A stretch of DNA of 36,780 bases from Cupriavidus pauculus. GTDB taxonomy: Bacteria; Pseudomonadota; Gammaproteobacteria; Burkholderiales; Burkholderiaceae. The position numbers and the translations under genes were made by a program. Position 1 is the stretch's first letter, and each line of letters starts with the position of its first letter. This document shows positions 1 to 11,708 of this stretch, piece after piece. The stretch covers positions 1-36,780 of the forward strand of contig NZ_BPUO01000028.1 of NCBI RefSeq assembly GCF_022179805.1. Reading direction: 5' to 3'. The notes beneath the pieces are model-generated. The model searched no databases, was not told the DNA's origin, and saw only the letters and a program-made list of their open reading frames with translations.

Positions 1-398
1 CCGTGCTGAAAGGCTCGGACAAGGGCATGAGCGAGGCCGAGATCTACGAGATGTTCCCGAACCTGCGCGAGCGCAAGCAGAGCCAGGGCACGCGGTTGTC
101 CGGTGGCGAACAGCAGATGCTGGCCGTTGGCCGCATCCTGCGCACGGGCGCGAACCTGCTGCTGCTCGACGAGATCTCGGAGGGGCTCGCACCGGTGATC
201 GTGCAGGCGCTGGCGCGCATGATCCTGATGCTCAAGAAGAAGGGCTACACGGTGGTGATGGTGGAGCAGAACTTCCGCTTTGCCGCGCCGCTGGCCGACC
301 GTTTCTACGTGATGGAACACGGCGCCATCGTCGAGCGCTTTGCCGCCGACGAGCTGCAGGCCAAGATGCCGGTGCTCAACGAACTGCTGGGCGTATAA
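1..398 (+). CDS. livF: Liv-type ABC transporter ATP-binding protein, 3' fragment
   Basis: This is the C-terminal part of an ATPase that energises uptake through a branched-chain-amino-acid-type (HAAT) ABC importer. The gene runs off the left edge, so the Walker A region is missing; the in-frame GTG at 3 is not the real start. Visible are the ABC signature LSGGEQQML, Walker B LLLLDE followed by ISEGLAP (usually PTEGLAP), and the MVEQN segment, in which Gln replaces the canonical switch His as is usual in LivF. It is followed 19 bp later by a LivH permease and then a LivM permease, so it belongs to one operon whose binding protein lies outside the window. The substrate cannot be told from sequence. 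Confidence 0.9.
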   Translation, partial: VLKGSDKGMSEAEIYEMFPNLRERKQSQGTRLSGGEQQMLAVGRILRTGANLLLLDEISEGLAPVIVQALARMILMLKKKGYTVVMVEQNFRFAAPLADRFYVMEHGAIVERFAADELQAKMPVLNELLGV

Positions 399-417
399 CA
401 AAGGGACACCACGTTTC

Positions 418-1305
418 ATGACTTTCGATATTGGAATCCCCCTGCCGGCGCTGCTGTCGCAGTTGCTGCTGGGGCTTGTCAACGGTGCGTTTTACGCGAT
501 GCTGAGCCTGGGGCTGGCCGTGATCTTCGGCCTGCTCAACGTCATCAACTTCGCCCATGGCGCGCTGTTCATGGCGGGTGCGGTACTGGCCTGGGCCGGC
601 ATGGAGTATGCCGGGCTCAACTACTGGGTCATGCTGGTGCTGTCGCCGCTGGTGGTTGGTGCCATCGGCGTGCTGATCGAGAAATCGATGCTGCGCTGGA
701 TCTACAAGCTCGACCACATCTACGGCTTGCTGCTGACGCTGGGCATCACGCTGGTGATCGAAGGCGGGCTGCGATCGGTCTACGGCGTCTCCGGCCTGCC
801 CTACTCGCCGCCCGATGCGTTGCAGGGCGCCACGGATCTCGGCTTCATGGTCCTGCCGAACTACCGTGCATGGGTGGTCGTGGCATCGATCGTGGTGTGC
901 CTGGGCACATGGTTCACGATCGAGAAGACCAAGCTTGGCGCCTACCTGCGCGCCGGCACCGAGAACCCCAAGATCGTCGAGGCATTCGGCGTCAACGTGC
1001 CGCTGATGGTCACGCTGACCTACGGTTTCGGCGTGGCGCTGGCCGCGTTTGCCGGGGTGCTGGCCGCACCGGTGATCCAGGTATCGCCGCTGATGGGCCA
1101 GAACCTGATCATCGTCGTGTTTGCCGTGGTGGTCATCGGCGGCATGGGGTCGATCATGGGATCGATCGTCACCGGCCTGGCGCTCGGCGTCATTGAAGGG
1201 CTGACCAAGGTCTTCTATCCGGAGGCGTCCTCCACGGTGGTGTTCTTCATCATGGTGATCGTGCTGATGCTGCGCCCCGCCGGTCTGTTCGGGAAGGAAA
1301 AATAA
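418..1305 (+). CDS. livH: Branched-chain amino acid-type ABC permease, LivH family
   Basis: Inner-membrane permease subunit of 295 residues, normal length for LivH. It is hydrophobic throughout and carries the family pattern GLAVIFGLLNVINFAHGALFM near the N-terminus and GGMGSIMGSIVTGLALGVIEG near the C-terminus, ending LRPAGLFGK. The ATG at 418 is chosen over an upstream in-frame ATG at 340 because the upstream one lies inside the preceding ATPase gene and adds a non-hydrophobic tail; AAAGGGA precedes 418. Its stop overlaps the next start (TAATG at 1303-1307), so the two permeases are translationally coupled. Together they form the heterodimeric channel of the first Liv system. Substrate unknown. 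Confidence 0.93.
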   Translation: MTFDIGIPLPALLSQLLLGLVNGAFYAMLSLGLAVIFGLLNVINFAHGALFMAGAVLAWAGMEYAGLNYWVMLVLSPLVVGAIGVLIEKSMLRWIYKLDHIYGLLLTLGITLVIEGGLRSVYGVSGLPYSPPDALQGATDLGFMVLPNYRAWVVVASIVVCLGTWFTIEKTKLGAYLRAGTENPKIVEAFGVNVPLMVTLTYGFGVALAAFAGVLAAPVIQVSPLMGQNLIIVVFAVVVIGGMGSIMGSIVTGLALGVIEGLTKVFYPEASSTVVFFIMVIVLMLRPAGLFGKEK

Positions 1306-2345
1306 TGTTGCAAGATTCCACTCGCCGCGCCCAGTTCGCGGTCTACGGTGCGTTGCTGCTGGCCGTGCTGTTCGCGCCCATGTTCGGCGCCTATCCGGTG
1401 TTCGTGCTCAAGGTGCTCTGCTTCGCGCTGTTTGCCTGCGCGTTCAACCTGCTGATTGGCTACACGGGGCTGCTGTCGTTCGGCCATGCCGCATTCTTCG
1501 GCGGCGCCGGCTACGTCGCCGGTCACGCAATGAAGGAATGGAGCCTGACGCCCGAACTCGGCCTGCTGCTTGGCACCGTGTTCGCGGCGCTGACCGGCCT
1601 GGCCATGGGTGCGCTGGCGATTCGCCGCCAGGGCATCTACTTCTCGATGATCACGCTCGCGCTGGCGCAAATGCTCTACTTCTTCTGCCTGCAGGCGCCG
1701 TTCACCGGCGGCGAGGATGGCATCCAGGGCATTCCGCGCGGCAAGCTGCTTGGGCTGCTGCCGCTGGACAGCGACCTGACGCTCTACTACGTGGTGCTGG
1801 CCATCGTGGTGGCCGCGTTCGCGCTGGTCGTGCGCACGATCCACTCGCCGTTCGGGCAGATCCTGAAGGCGATCAAGGAGAACGAGCCGCGCGCCGTGTC
1901 GCTGGGCTATGACGTCGACCGCTTCAAGCTGGTGGCCTTCGTGCTGTCGGCCGCGCTGTCCGGCCTGGCCGGATCGCTGAAGGCGCTCGTGCTGGGCTTC
2001 GAGACGCTGACCGACGTGCACTGGTCGATGTCCGGCGCGGTGATCCTGATGACGCTGGTGGGTGGCCTCGGCACGCTGACCGGCCCCATCGCCGGCGCGT
2101 TCGTGGTGATCGCGCTGGAGAACAAGCTCGGCGATGTCGGCACCTTCCTGGCCAACCTCACGGGTATCGACTGGTTCAACACCCTGGGCGAATCGGTGAC
2201 GATGGTCACCGGCGTGATCTTCGTGATCTGCGTGCTGACCTTCCGGCGCGGCATCGTCGGCGAGATCCTCGGCGTGGCCGACCAGTGGCGCGCACGGCGC
2301 AAGCCGGCCGCGCCGCTGGGTTCACATCTCGTCGATCGCGGTTGA
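1305..2345 (+). CDS. livM: Branched-chain amino acid-type ABC permease, LivM family
   Basis: Second membrane subunit of the first Liv transporter, 346 residues. Typical LivM features: an early FNLLIGYTGLLSFGHAAFFG segment, the EAA-like cytoplasmic loop around SPFGQILKAIKENEPRAVSLGY, and GGLGTLTGPIAGAFVV later on. The start overlaps the livH stop and has GGAAGGAAA as ribosome-binding site. It is the last gene of its operon. Its last 24 bp overlap the 3' end of the convergent flavin-reductase-like gene, so no separate terminator fits between the two. Confidence 0.92.
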   Translation: MLQDSTRRAQFAVYGALLLAVLFAPMFGAYPVFVLKVLCFALFACAFNLLIGYTGLLSFGHAAFFGGAGYVAGHAMKEWSLTPELGLLLGTVFAALTGLAMGALAIRRQGIYFSMITLALAQMLYFFCLQAPFTGGEDGIQGIPRGKLLGLLPLDSDLTLYYVVLAIVVAAFALVVRTIHSPFGQILKAIKENEPRAVSLGYDVDRFKLVAFVLSAALSGLAGSLKALVLGFETLTDVHWSMSGAVILMTLVGGLGTLTGPIAGAFVVIALENKLGDVGTFLANLTGIDWFNTLGESVTMVTGVIFVICVLTFRRGIVGEILGVADQWRARRKPAAPLGSHLVDRG

Positions 2346-2957
2346 CGCCGTGACCACGCCGGCGTCCTTCTCCAGCGAGAAGCGGTCGCGCGTGGTCACG
2401 TAGAAGCTGGCGCCAAAGCGGCCCACGGGGAAATACTCCTGCAGCCGCACGCGCCAGCGCTCCGTATCGATCAGGCCATCGCGCGCATGCAGCCGCAGCA
2501 CGCGGCCGATGAAGATGTGCCGGCTTTCGGTGCGCAGCGTTTCCCATAGCCGGCACTCGAACGCCACCGGCGCCTCGGCAATGCGCGGCGGCGCCACGTC
2601 GGTACACGGCGCCGCCGTCAGCCCCACGTGGGCCAGTTCGCTCAGGTGCGGCGGCAGCCGCTCTCCACAGCGGTGCATCTTTTCGGCCATCGGCTCGTCG
2701 CTGAGGTGAATGACGAATTCCTTCGACCGCTCGATATTGGCCGCCGTGTCCTTCAGTGCCCCGTCGGCCAGGCGGTTCACGCTGATCATCACGATCGGCG
2801 GCTCCTCGCCCAGCATGTTGAACATCGAGAACGGCGCGGCGTTGGCGGTGCCGTCGGCGCCCAGCGTGGTCACTAGCGCAATCGGGCGCGGCACGATCAG
2901 GCTGGCCATGAGTTTGTAGCGCTGATACTCGGTGATCGCACTGAAATCGATTTCCAT
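2322..2957 (-). CDS. Flavin reductase-like FMN-binding split-barrel protein
   Basis: A 211-residue protein of the flavin reductase-like family, which binds FMN in a split beta-barrel. The N-terminal pattern RYKLMASLIVPRPIALVTTLG and the following NAAPFSMFNMLGEEPPIVMISV are typical of members that reduce flavin with NAD(P)H or bind FMN in other roles. The ATG at 2957 has AAGGAAC upstream. It is the third gene of a minus-strand unit, 21 bp after the GntR regulator. No monooxygenase partner is encoded nearby, so whether it supplies reduced flavin or acts on its own substrate is open. Its 3' end overlaps livM by 24 bp. Confidence 0.85.
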   Translation of the reverse strand: MEIDFSAITEYQRYKLMASLIVPRPIALVTTLGADGTANAAPFSMFNMLGEEPPIVMISVNRLADGALKDTAANIERSKEFVIHLSDEPMAEKMHRCGERLPPHLSELAHVGLTAAPCTDVAPPRIAEAPVAFECRLWETLRTESRHIFIGRVLRLHARDGLIDTERWRVRLQEYFPVGRFGASFYVTTRDRFSLEKDAGVVTASTAIDEM

Positions 2958-2978
2958 GGTGTTCCTTGGTAGTCCGGG

Positions 2979-3755
2979 CTAGCGCTGCGGCAGGCCCAGC
3001 ATCTGCGCCAGGCTCTTCTCGCCCTGCATGCGCGATGTTTCGATACGTTGCTCCAGTTCCCGCAGGTGGGCTTCCATCAGCGACACAGCGCCGGCCGCGT
3101 CGCGCGCCTCGATGCAGGCCACGATAGCGGCGTGCTCGTCGTGCTCGCACGGCGCATGGCCCGGCGGCTCGTAGAGTCCCACGATCAGCGAACAGCGCGA
3201 TACCAGTTCGGTCAGGTAGCGCTGCAGCACCGGATTGCGCGCCAGCGTGGCAATGCGCAGGTGAAAGCCACTGGCCAGCCGTGCCCACGATGGCTGGTCG
3301 AACCGGTGCATCGCATCGTGCTCCTCGGCCAGTTGGCGCCGCAGTTCACGCAGGTCGGCCTCGGTCACGCGCTCCACGGCCAGTTCCACCAGCACACGCT
3401 CCATGGCGCGGCGCGCCTCGAAGATCTGGCTGGTTTCCTCGGGCGTGGGCTCGGCGATCACCGCGCCCTTGTTGGGACGCAACGCGACGATGCCGTCGTG
3501 CGCCAGCTTCTCCAGCACGCGCCGCACCACCGCGCGGCCCACACCGAACAGGTTGCACAGCTCGGGCTCGGGCAGCTTGGTGCCCGGCGTCAGGCGATGG
3601 TTGAGCACGCCGTCGAAGATGGCCTGGTAGATGCGCGTATCGGCATCGGCCGCGTCGGCGGTATCGGCGGGCGTCTCGATGGGGGCTTCGTCCTTGGGGG
3701 CGGACTTTTTTGCGGCTTTGGCGGACATGACGTCGATCAGGGAAACAGTGGCCAT
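2979..3755 (-). CDS. GntR family transcriptional regulator, FCD (FadR/VanR-type) domain
   Basis: A 258-residue regulator. Residues 1 to about 40 are an Ala/Asp-rich extension. The winged helix lies at about 42-105, including the patterns TPGTKLPEPELCNLFGVGRA and RPNKGAVIAEP. The rest is an all-helical FCD ligand-binding domain with the expected metal-ligand-type histidines in FHLRI, EHDEHAAI and EAHL. It starts 4 bp after the deacetylase stop, so the two are cotranscribed; no strong ribosome-binding site is visible, which fits coupling. FCD regulators usually repress neighbouring catabolic genes until a small carboxylate or amino-acid-like ligand binds. The likely targets are its own operon and the divergent transporter operon from 4977; a perfect palindrome at 4853-4865 is a candidate site. 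Confidence 0.9.
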   Translation of the reverse strand: MATVSLIDVMSAKAAKKSAPKDEAPIETPADTADAADADTRIYQAIFDGVLNHRLTPGTKLPEPELCNLFGVGRAVVRRVLEKLAHDGIVALRPNKGAVIAEPTPEETSQIFEARRAMERVLVELAVERVTEADLRELRRQLAEEHDAMHRFDQPSWARLASGFHLRIATLARNPVLQRYLTELVSRCSLIVGLYEPPGHAPCEHDEHAAIVACIEARDAAGAVSLMEAHLRELEQRIETSRMQGEKSLAQMLGLPQR

Positions 3756-3759
3756 GATG

Positions 3760-4740
3760 TTAGCGCGATGCCGCGACGGCGTTTTCCGCCGGAATGCGGG
3801 CGTCCATGGCGTCGCAGATCGCCCCTGGGGTGGTCAGCCAGACTTCGCCGTGCGACCGCCGCGCGGCAATATGCGCCAGCGCCCGGCGCAGGTGCCTTAG
3901 CCGGTACGGCTGGCCCACCAGGTACGGATGCAGCGCAATGCCCATCACCAGCGGCTGCGGGTGCTGGGCGTGGTTGGCCTGCAGCAGCATCTCGTCGAAC
4001 TGGTCGATGATCATGTCGGCAAACGCCACGCCGTCGAGCTGGCGCGCGATGATCATCGGGATGTCATTCAGCTCCTGCGGATACGGGATCGACCACAGCG
4101 ACCCGCCGTTGCGCGTCTGCATGCGGATGGGCCGGTCGTCGTGCGCCCAGTTCAGCGTATAGCGGTAGCCGGCCTCGGCCAGCAGGTCGGGCGTGACCAG
4201 CGTCTCCGATATCCACGGCGACAGCCACCCGCCCGGCGCACGGCCGCAATGCTGCGCGATGCGGTCGCGGCAGTGTTCGATCAGCGCGCGCTCTCCCGCT
4301 TCGTCGAACTCGCTCTGGCGATGCGCGTTGGTATGGCCATGGCCGATCAGCTCGTCTCCCCGCGCCACGCAGGCGTCCAGCATCTCCGGACAGTGATCGT
4401 AGAGCGCCGTATTCAGCAGCACGCCGGCCGGCATGTCTAGCTGGTCGAACAGTTCCAGGCAGCGCCACACGCCCACGCGGTTGCCGTACTCGCGCCAACT
4501 GTAGTTCAGCACGTCGGGCTGGGGCGATACCGGTCCGAGGTTGGCGCCCAGGCCCTCGGCAAACGCGAAGTGCTCGATGTTGAAGCCCAGGTAGACCGCC
4601 AGCCGCGCGCCATTGGGCCAGCGGAAGTCGTCGGCGTCGGTGATCGGCCGGTACGGAAAGCGCCCGTGGTGGCGCAACGGGCCGAAGGTCGGTGCCGCCG
4701 CGGCCTGCGCGGCCGCCAGTGGACTCGGGTTGAACGTCAT
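3760..4740 (-). CDS. Polysaccharide deacetylase-family amidohydrolase, PuuE-like
   Basis: A 326-residue NodB-fold protein of the branch that includes PuuE-type allantoinase rather than true chitin or xylan deacetylases. No signal peptide is present, so it is cytoplasmic. Visible motifs are WPNGARLAVYLGFNIEH near residue 40, the metal-binding-type HGHTNAH, GGWLSPWISET, and IALHPYLVGQPYR near the C-terminus. The ATG at 4740 follows a GAAAGG site and matches the family N-terminus; the frame stays open upstream to 4962 but that part crosses the promoter region. It is the first gene of a unit with the GntR regulator and the flavin-reductase-like protein, and is divergent from an ABC importer with an HpxW-like hydrolase. 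I infer a cyclic or linear amide/ureide substrate; the exact one is unknown. Confidence 0.85.
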   Translation of the reverse strand: MTFNPSPLAAAQAAAAPTFGPLRHHGRFPYRPITDADDFRWPNGARLAVYLGFNIEHFAFAEGLGANLGPVSPQPDVLNYSWREYGNRVGVWRCLELFDQLDMPAGVLLNTALYDHCPEMLDACVARGDELIGHGHTNAHRQSEFDEAGERALIEHCRDRIAQHCGRAPGGWLSPWISETLVTPDLLAEAGYRYTLNWAHDDRPIRMQTRNGGSLWSIPYPQELNDIPMIIARQLDGVAFADMIIDQFDEMLLQANHAQHPQPLVMGIALHPYLVGQPYRLRHLRRALAHIAARRSHGEVWLTTPGAICDAMDARIPAENAVAASR

Positions 4741-4852
4741 GAACGATTGCCTTTCTTCTGGTTGGTGCATACCGCCCCGAATCCGGCACAGCCTTCGTGC
4801 GCCATGCCCCGTTTCGGATCGTATGCAGATGCATGAACAAATCGTTCGCAAT

Positions 4853-4865
4853 ATCTGGACCAGAT
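4853..4865. promoter_or_regulatory. Candidate GntR operator (perfect 6-1-6 palindrome)
   Basis: ATCTGG-A-CCAGAT is a perfect inverted repeat in the 236-bp divergent region between the deacetylase start (4740) and the binding-protein start (4977). FadR-subfamily GntR proteins bind short palindromes of this size, and the only regulator of the locus is of that type. A second short palindrome, ATGCA-GA-TGCAT, lies at 4823-4834, and GTCAACGC occurs twice as a direct repeat (4867-4874, 4913-4920). The assignment is inference from position and symmetry. Confidence 0.5.
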
Positions 4866-4976
4866 CGTCAACGCATTGAAATGCCGCGTGCAGCGGAACC
4901 TGGCGTGGATTTGTCAACGCGTGGCACGTCTCTTGCGAGACCGCTGCTCGACACCAACCCATCCGGAGCTTCCGCC

Positions 4977-6152
4977 ATGTTTCGTCCCCAACGCCGTGCC
5001 CTGATCGCCGCCGCAGCGGCCGCCTGCGTGATGACCGCCCTGCCCGCGCATGCCGCCGACACCATCAAGATCGGCCTGATCACGGCGCTGTCTGGCCAGT
5101 CGGCGCGCGCCGGCGAATCGCTGACACGCGGCATGACCATCGCCATCGACGAGATCAACGCCCGTGGCGGCCTGCTGGGCGGGCGCAAGCTCGAACTGGT
5201 GCGCCGCGATGACGAAGGCAACCCGGCCAAGGGCGTGCTGGCCGCGCGCGAACTGATCTACAAGGAAAAGGTTGCCGTGCTGTTTGGCGGCCTGGACACG
5301 CCTGTCTCGATGGCCATCGTGCCCATCGCCAACCAGGAGAAGGTGCCGTTCATGGGCCCCTGGGCGGCCGGCACGCCGATCACGCACAACGGCGCGAATC
5401 CGAACTTCGCGTTCCGCGTGTCGGCCGTGGACGAAGTGGTGGACAAGGCGATGCTGCAGTACGCGCAGAAGGCCTTCAACGCCAGCAAGCCGGGCCTGAT
5501 CCTGGTGAACAACCCCTGGGGTGAATCGAACGAGAAAGGCATCGTCGCCGCGATGGCCGCCAAGGGCGGCAAGCCCGTGGGCATCGAGAAATTCGAAGGC
5601 AACGACGTGGACGTGGTACCCCAGCTTGGCCGCCTGAAGGCCGCCGGCGCCGACGTGCTGCTGATGGTGGGCAACGTCGGCCCGTCGGCACAGGTGGTGA
5701 AGTCGCTCGACCGCATGGGCTGGAAGGTGCCCGTGGTATCGCACTGGGGCCCTGCTGGCGGCCGCTTCACGGAACTGGCGGGACCGAACGCCAAGAACGT
5801 CCACTTTGTGCAGACGTACAGCTTCTTCGGCTCGACGACGCCGGTCAGCACGCGCGTGGTCAATGACCTCAAGGCCAAGTACAGCGACGTGAAGGGCCCG
5901 GACGACATCACGCCCGCCGTGGGCGTGGCCAACGCCTACGACGCCACGCAACTGGCTGCGCTGGCCATCGCCAACGCCGGCAGCACCAAGGGCGACGCGG
6001 TGCGCGAAGGCTTCTACAAGATCGACCGCTACGAAGGCCTGATCAAGACCTACGTGAAGCCGTTTTCGCCGCAGCAGCATGATGCGCTGACCGAGAACGA
6101 CTACGTCTGGGCGCAGTTCATCGACAACCGGATCGTGCCGGTGAAGAAGTAA
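4977..6152 (+). CDS. Periplasmic substrate-binding protein of Liv-type ABC importer
   Basis: A 391-residue type I periplasmic binding protein (LivK/Peripla_BP_6 type), the usual length. Residues 1 to about 27 form a signal peptide with Arg residues, an Ala-rich core and an AHA-AD cleavage site; the mature protein begins with the family pattern DTIKIGLITALSGQSARAGE. The open frame extends back to 4797, but ATG 4977 is chosen because the signal peptide starts there and GGAG lies just upstream. It feeds the permeases encoded at 6370 and 7239. The substrate is probably the compound handled by the amidohydrolases on either side, not necessarily an amino acid. A stable-looking repeat element separates it from the rest of the operon. 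Confidence 0.92.
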   Translation: MFRPQRRALIAAAAAACVMTALPAHAADTIKIGLITALSGQSARAGESLTRGMTIAIDEINARGGLLGGRKLELVRRDDEGNPAKGVLAARELIYKEKVAVLFGGLDTPVSMAIVPIANQEKVPFMGPWAAGTPITHNGANPNFAFRVSAVDEVVDKAMLQYAQKAFNASKPGLILVNNPWGESNEKGIVAAMAAKGGKPVGIEKFEGNDVDVVPQLGRLKAAGADVLLMVGNVGPSAQVVKSLDRMGWKVPVVSHWGPAGGRFTELAGPNAKNVHFVQTYSFFGSTTPVSTRVVNDLKAKYSDVKGPDDITPAVGVANAYDATQLAALAIANAGSTKGDAVREGFYKIDRYEGLIKTYVKPFSPQQHDALTENDYVWAQFIDNRIVPVKK

Positions 6153-6183
6153 GGCGTCGGTGTTCTAGCTCCCCTGTTGGTTT

Positions 6184-6302
6184 GCTCCCCTCTCCCGCAC
6201 GGCGGGAGAGGGGTTGGGGGTGAGGGCGGGACGATCAAGATGCGCAAGTCGCAGTTTGAACCGCTGGCCCTCACCCCCGCCCCTCTCCCAGGGGGAGAGG
6301 GG
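6184..6302 (+). repeat. Triple-stem intergenic repeat, copy 1
   Basis: A REP/BIME-like element of about 120 bp. Hairpin 1 is a 12-bp stem CCCCTCTCCCGC / GCGGGAGAGGGG (6187-6198 with 6202-6213). Hairpin 2 is CCCCTCTCCC / GGGAGAGGGG (6280-6289 with 6293-6302). A third, enclosing stem pairs GGGGGTGAGGGC with GCCCTCACCCCC around a central loop containing CAAGTCGCAGTTTGAAC. A second copy in the same orientation lies at 32671-32796. This copy sits between the binding-protein and permease genes of one operon, where it could stabilise the upstream mRNA. Confidence 0.85.
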
Positions 6303-6369
6303 AGAAAACCGAGAGCAGGATCAAAGCGGCAACAAAGCAACACCGCAACACAAAACAAAGGAAGTCACC

Positions 6370-7238
6370 ATGTTATGGATATCCGCCCTCATCAGCGGGC
6401 TTGGCCTGGGCAGCATGTACGGGCTGATGGCGCTGGGGTTTCACATCACCTACGCGGTGTCGGCCACGGTCAATTTCGCGCAGGGAAGCTCGATGATGCT
6501 GGGTGCCGTGCTCACGTACACGTTTGCGCAGACGCTGGGCTGGCCGATGCCGCTGGCCGTGCTGCTGGCGCTGGCGCTGTGCGCCCTGTACGGGCTGGCC
6601 GTGGAATTTCTGGCCGTGCGGCCGTTTGCCAGCCGTGGCTCGAATGCGTGGCTGATGGCTACCGTGGCGCTGGGGATCGTGCTCGATAACGTGGTGATGC
6701 TGTGGTTCGGCACCGAACCGCGCAGCCTGCCCTCGCCGCTGGCCGCGCAGTCGGTGCAGTTTGGCGGCGTGGGCGTGTATCCGCTGCAACTGGTGATTCC
6801 AGTGGTGGGCCTAGTGCTGGCCGCCGTCCTCCACTTCGTGCTGCGCAAGTCGCGCTGGGGCGTGGCCATGCTGGCCGTGGTGCAGAACCGCGACGCGGCG
6901 CGCCTGATGGGCATTCCTATCCGCCGCACCGTGGCCGGCGCCTTTGCGCTGTCGACGCTGCTGGCCGGTATTGCCGGCGTGCTGATCGCGCCGCTGTTCA
7001 ACGTGCAGGCCGACATGGGCACCGTGTTCGGCCTCAAGGCATTTGCCGTGGCCATCCTGGGTGGGCTGTCCAGCGCCTGGGGCGTGATGGTGGCCGGACT
7101 GATATTCGGCGTGGCCGAGGCGCTGGTCACCGCATCGCTGGGCTCCAGCTACACGCAGATCATTACGTTCGCGCTGGTCATCGCGCTGCTGGCCCTGCGC
7201 CCCGATGGCCTGTTCGGACGCGCGGAGGTACGCAAGGT

Positions 7239-7242
<4 letters not shown>
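6370..7242 (+). CDS. Branched-chain amino acid-type ABC permease, LivH family (second system)
   Basis: A 290-residue hydrophobic permease with the LivH pattern GLMALGFHITYAVSATVNFAQGSSMMLGA and a C-terminal GGLSSAWGVMVAGLIFGVAEAL, ending LRPDGLFGR. ATG 6370 is preceded by AAAGGAAG. The frame is open back to 6214, but that part runs through the intergenic repeat. Its stop overlaps the next start as ATGA (7239-7242). It pairs with the permease domain of the following fusion protein to make the channel. This system is distinct from the one ending at 2345: the sequences clearly differ. Confidence 0.92.
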
Positions 7243-9826
<2,584 letters not shown>

Positions 9827-9827
<1 letters not shown>

Positions 9828-11428
9828 TGCCGCCACGCATGAACCAGTTGGCCACCTCCCGCTCGGGCATGGTCACCAGCCCGCATGCGCTGGCCAGCGA
9901 GGCGGGGCTCGACGTCCTGCGCGCGGGCGGCAATGCCATCGAGGCCGCCATCGCCATCGGCGCCACGCTGGCCGTCACCTATCCGCACTTCACCGGCCTG
10001 GGCGGCGACGCGTTCTGGATCGTCAGCGACGAGCACGGCAATGTGCGCACCCTCTCGGGCATCGGGCAGGCGGCCGGCACGCTGCCTGACTATGGCGATG
10101 CGATTCCCACGCGCGGCGCCGCCTCGGCGCTGACCACGGCCGCCACGGTCGATGCATGGGACCGCGCGTTTGCCATTAGCCGCGACCAATGGGGCGGCCT
10201 CCAGTCCTGGAGCGGGTTGTTCCAGCGCGCGATAGCCCTGGCGCACGAAGGCTTTGAAGTGACGCCGTCGCAGCGCTTCTGGCAGACATTCCGCCAGGCC
10301 GAGCTGGCCGACTGGCCCGGCTTTGCCGCCACCTTCATGCCCGACGGCCGATTACCGCCCCAGGGCGACCGCCTGCGGCAACCGGCGCTGGCACGCAGCC
10401 TTGATCGCATCGCGAACTTTGGTTCGCGTGAGTTCTATGAAGGCGAGCTGGCCGAGCGCATCGTGGCCGGCCTGCGCGCGGCCGGATCGCCACTGACGCT
10501 GCATGATCTGGCCAGAACTGCGGCGCGCGACGAGGCGCCACTGCGCGTGCCCTATCGCGGCGGCGAACTGCTGAGCCTGGCGCCGCCCACGCAGGGCGTT
10601 ACCACGTTGCAGATCATGGGCATCCTGGACCGGTTCGACGTGGCCAACATCCCCGAGGGCAGCCCGGATTACTACCACCTGCTGGTCGAGGCCGTGAAAC
10701 AGGCGTTCATCGAGCGCAATCGCCACGTGGCCGACCCCGATTTCGCCGATGTGCCGGTCGATGCCATGCTGTCTCCCGCCCGGCTGTCGGCGCTGGCGGC
10801 GCGCATCGACACCCGGCACGCGCTGCCGTGGCCACATGTCTACCAGCACGGCGACACGGTCTACCTGAGCGCCGTGGATGCCGCCGGCCGTTGTGTGAGC
10901 GTGCTGCAGACCGTGTATTTCGACTGGGGCAGCGGCGTGGTGGCCGCCGATACGGGCATCCTGTGGCACAACCGGGGCGCGGCGTTTTCCACCGATCCGA
11001 AGCATCACAACGCGATCCGACCCGGAAAACGTCCGTTCCACACGTTGAATCCCGGCATGTATCTGCGAGAAGGCAAAGCCCGGCTGACCTATGGCACGCA
11101 AGGCGCCGATGGCCAGCCGCAAACGCTGGCAGCGGTGCTGACACGACTGATCGACTACGGCATGAACCCGCTGCAGGCCCTGTCGCGGCCCCGCTTCCTG
11201 CTGGGCCGCACGTTCTCCGATGCGCGCGACAGCCTCAAGCTCGAAGCCGATGCGGGCGACGATGTGATCGCGGCGCTGTCGACCCGCGGGCACGAAGTGA
11301 GCGTGATCGACGCGCAGAGCCCGCTGGCGGGCCACCCGGGCGCCATCGCGTTGTACGACGACGGTAGCTGCGCAGGCGCGCACGATCCGCGCAGCGATGG
11401 CATCGCCATGGGGCTGCAAGGGGCATAG
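9827..11428 (+). CDS. Gamma-glutamyltransferase-family Ntn hydrolase, HpxW-like amidohydrolase
   Basis: A 533-residue self-processing N-terminal-nucleophile hydrolase. The processing site and nucleophile is most likely Thr344 in GDTVYLSAVDAAG; true GGTs have TTHxSVVD here, whereas HpxW (oxamate amidohydrolase) has a DTVW-type motif. The N-terminal part (SGMVTSPHALASEAGLDVLR, GGNAIEAAIAIGATLAVTYP, GLGGDAFWI) also matches the HpxW-like branch. The DFRE-type segment with the Arg that holds the gamma-glutamyl carboxylate in classical GGT is replaced by LSGIGQAAG. No signal peptide is seen, so it should act in the cytoplasm on an imported amide. It overlaps the transporter fusion by 1 bp (TAATG) and ends the operon. 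The substrate is unknown; glutathione hydrolysis looks unlikely. Confidence 0.85.
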
Positions 11429-11708
11429 CGGCTACGGACGCGCGCATCGGGCATCATGCGGATATCGGCGAAATCCTGCATGACGCGCGTTTGAAACCCT
11501 TGCGCTCTGTAGCGGTTTTGTATCGGGCAGGAACCCATGCAGGGGATGCCCGTCCAACGCAGTGACTGTCGACTGGCCATCACGATGCGATGCAGCGTGC
11601 AAGGGCCGGGACGATGGTCCACAATCCCGTCGGAGGGGCGCACCGCTGCATCGGTCCAGCGCCCCCCTTGTCCCCAGCAACCGCTCCCCTCTCGCCAAGG
11701 AGAACACC

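Noticed and set aside
11491..11520. Possible terminator of the transporter/HpxW-like operon (AAAC...CGCT-CTGT-AGCG-GTTTT)
   Set aside because: The stem is interrupted by a 5-nt bulge on one side and is weak. The 11429-11708 gap shows no other clear terminator, promoter or RNA gene.
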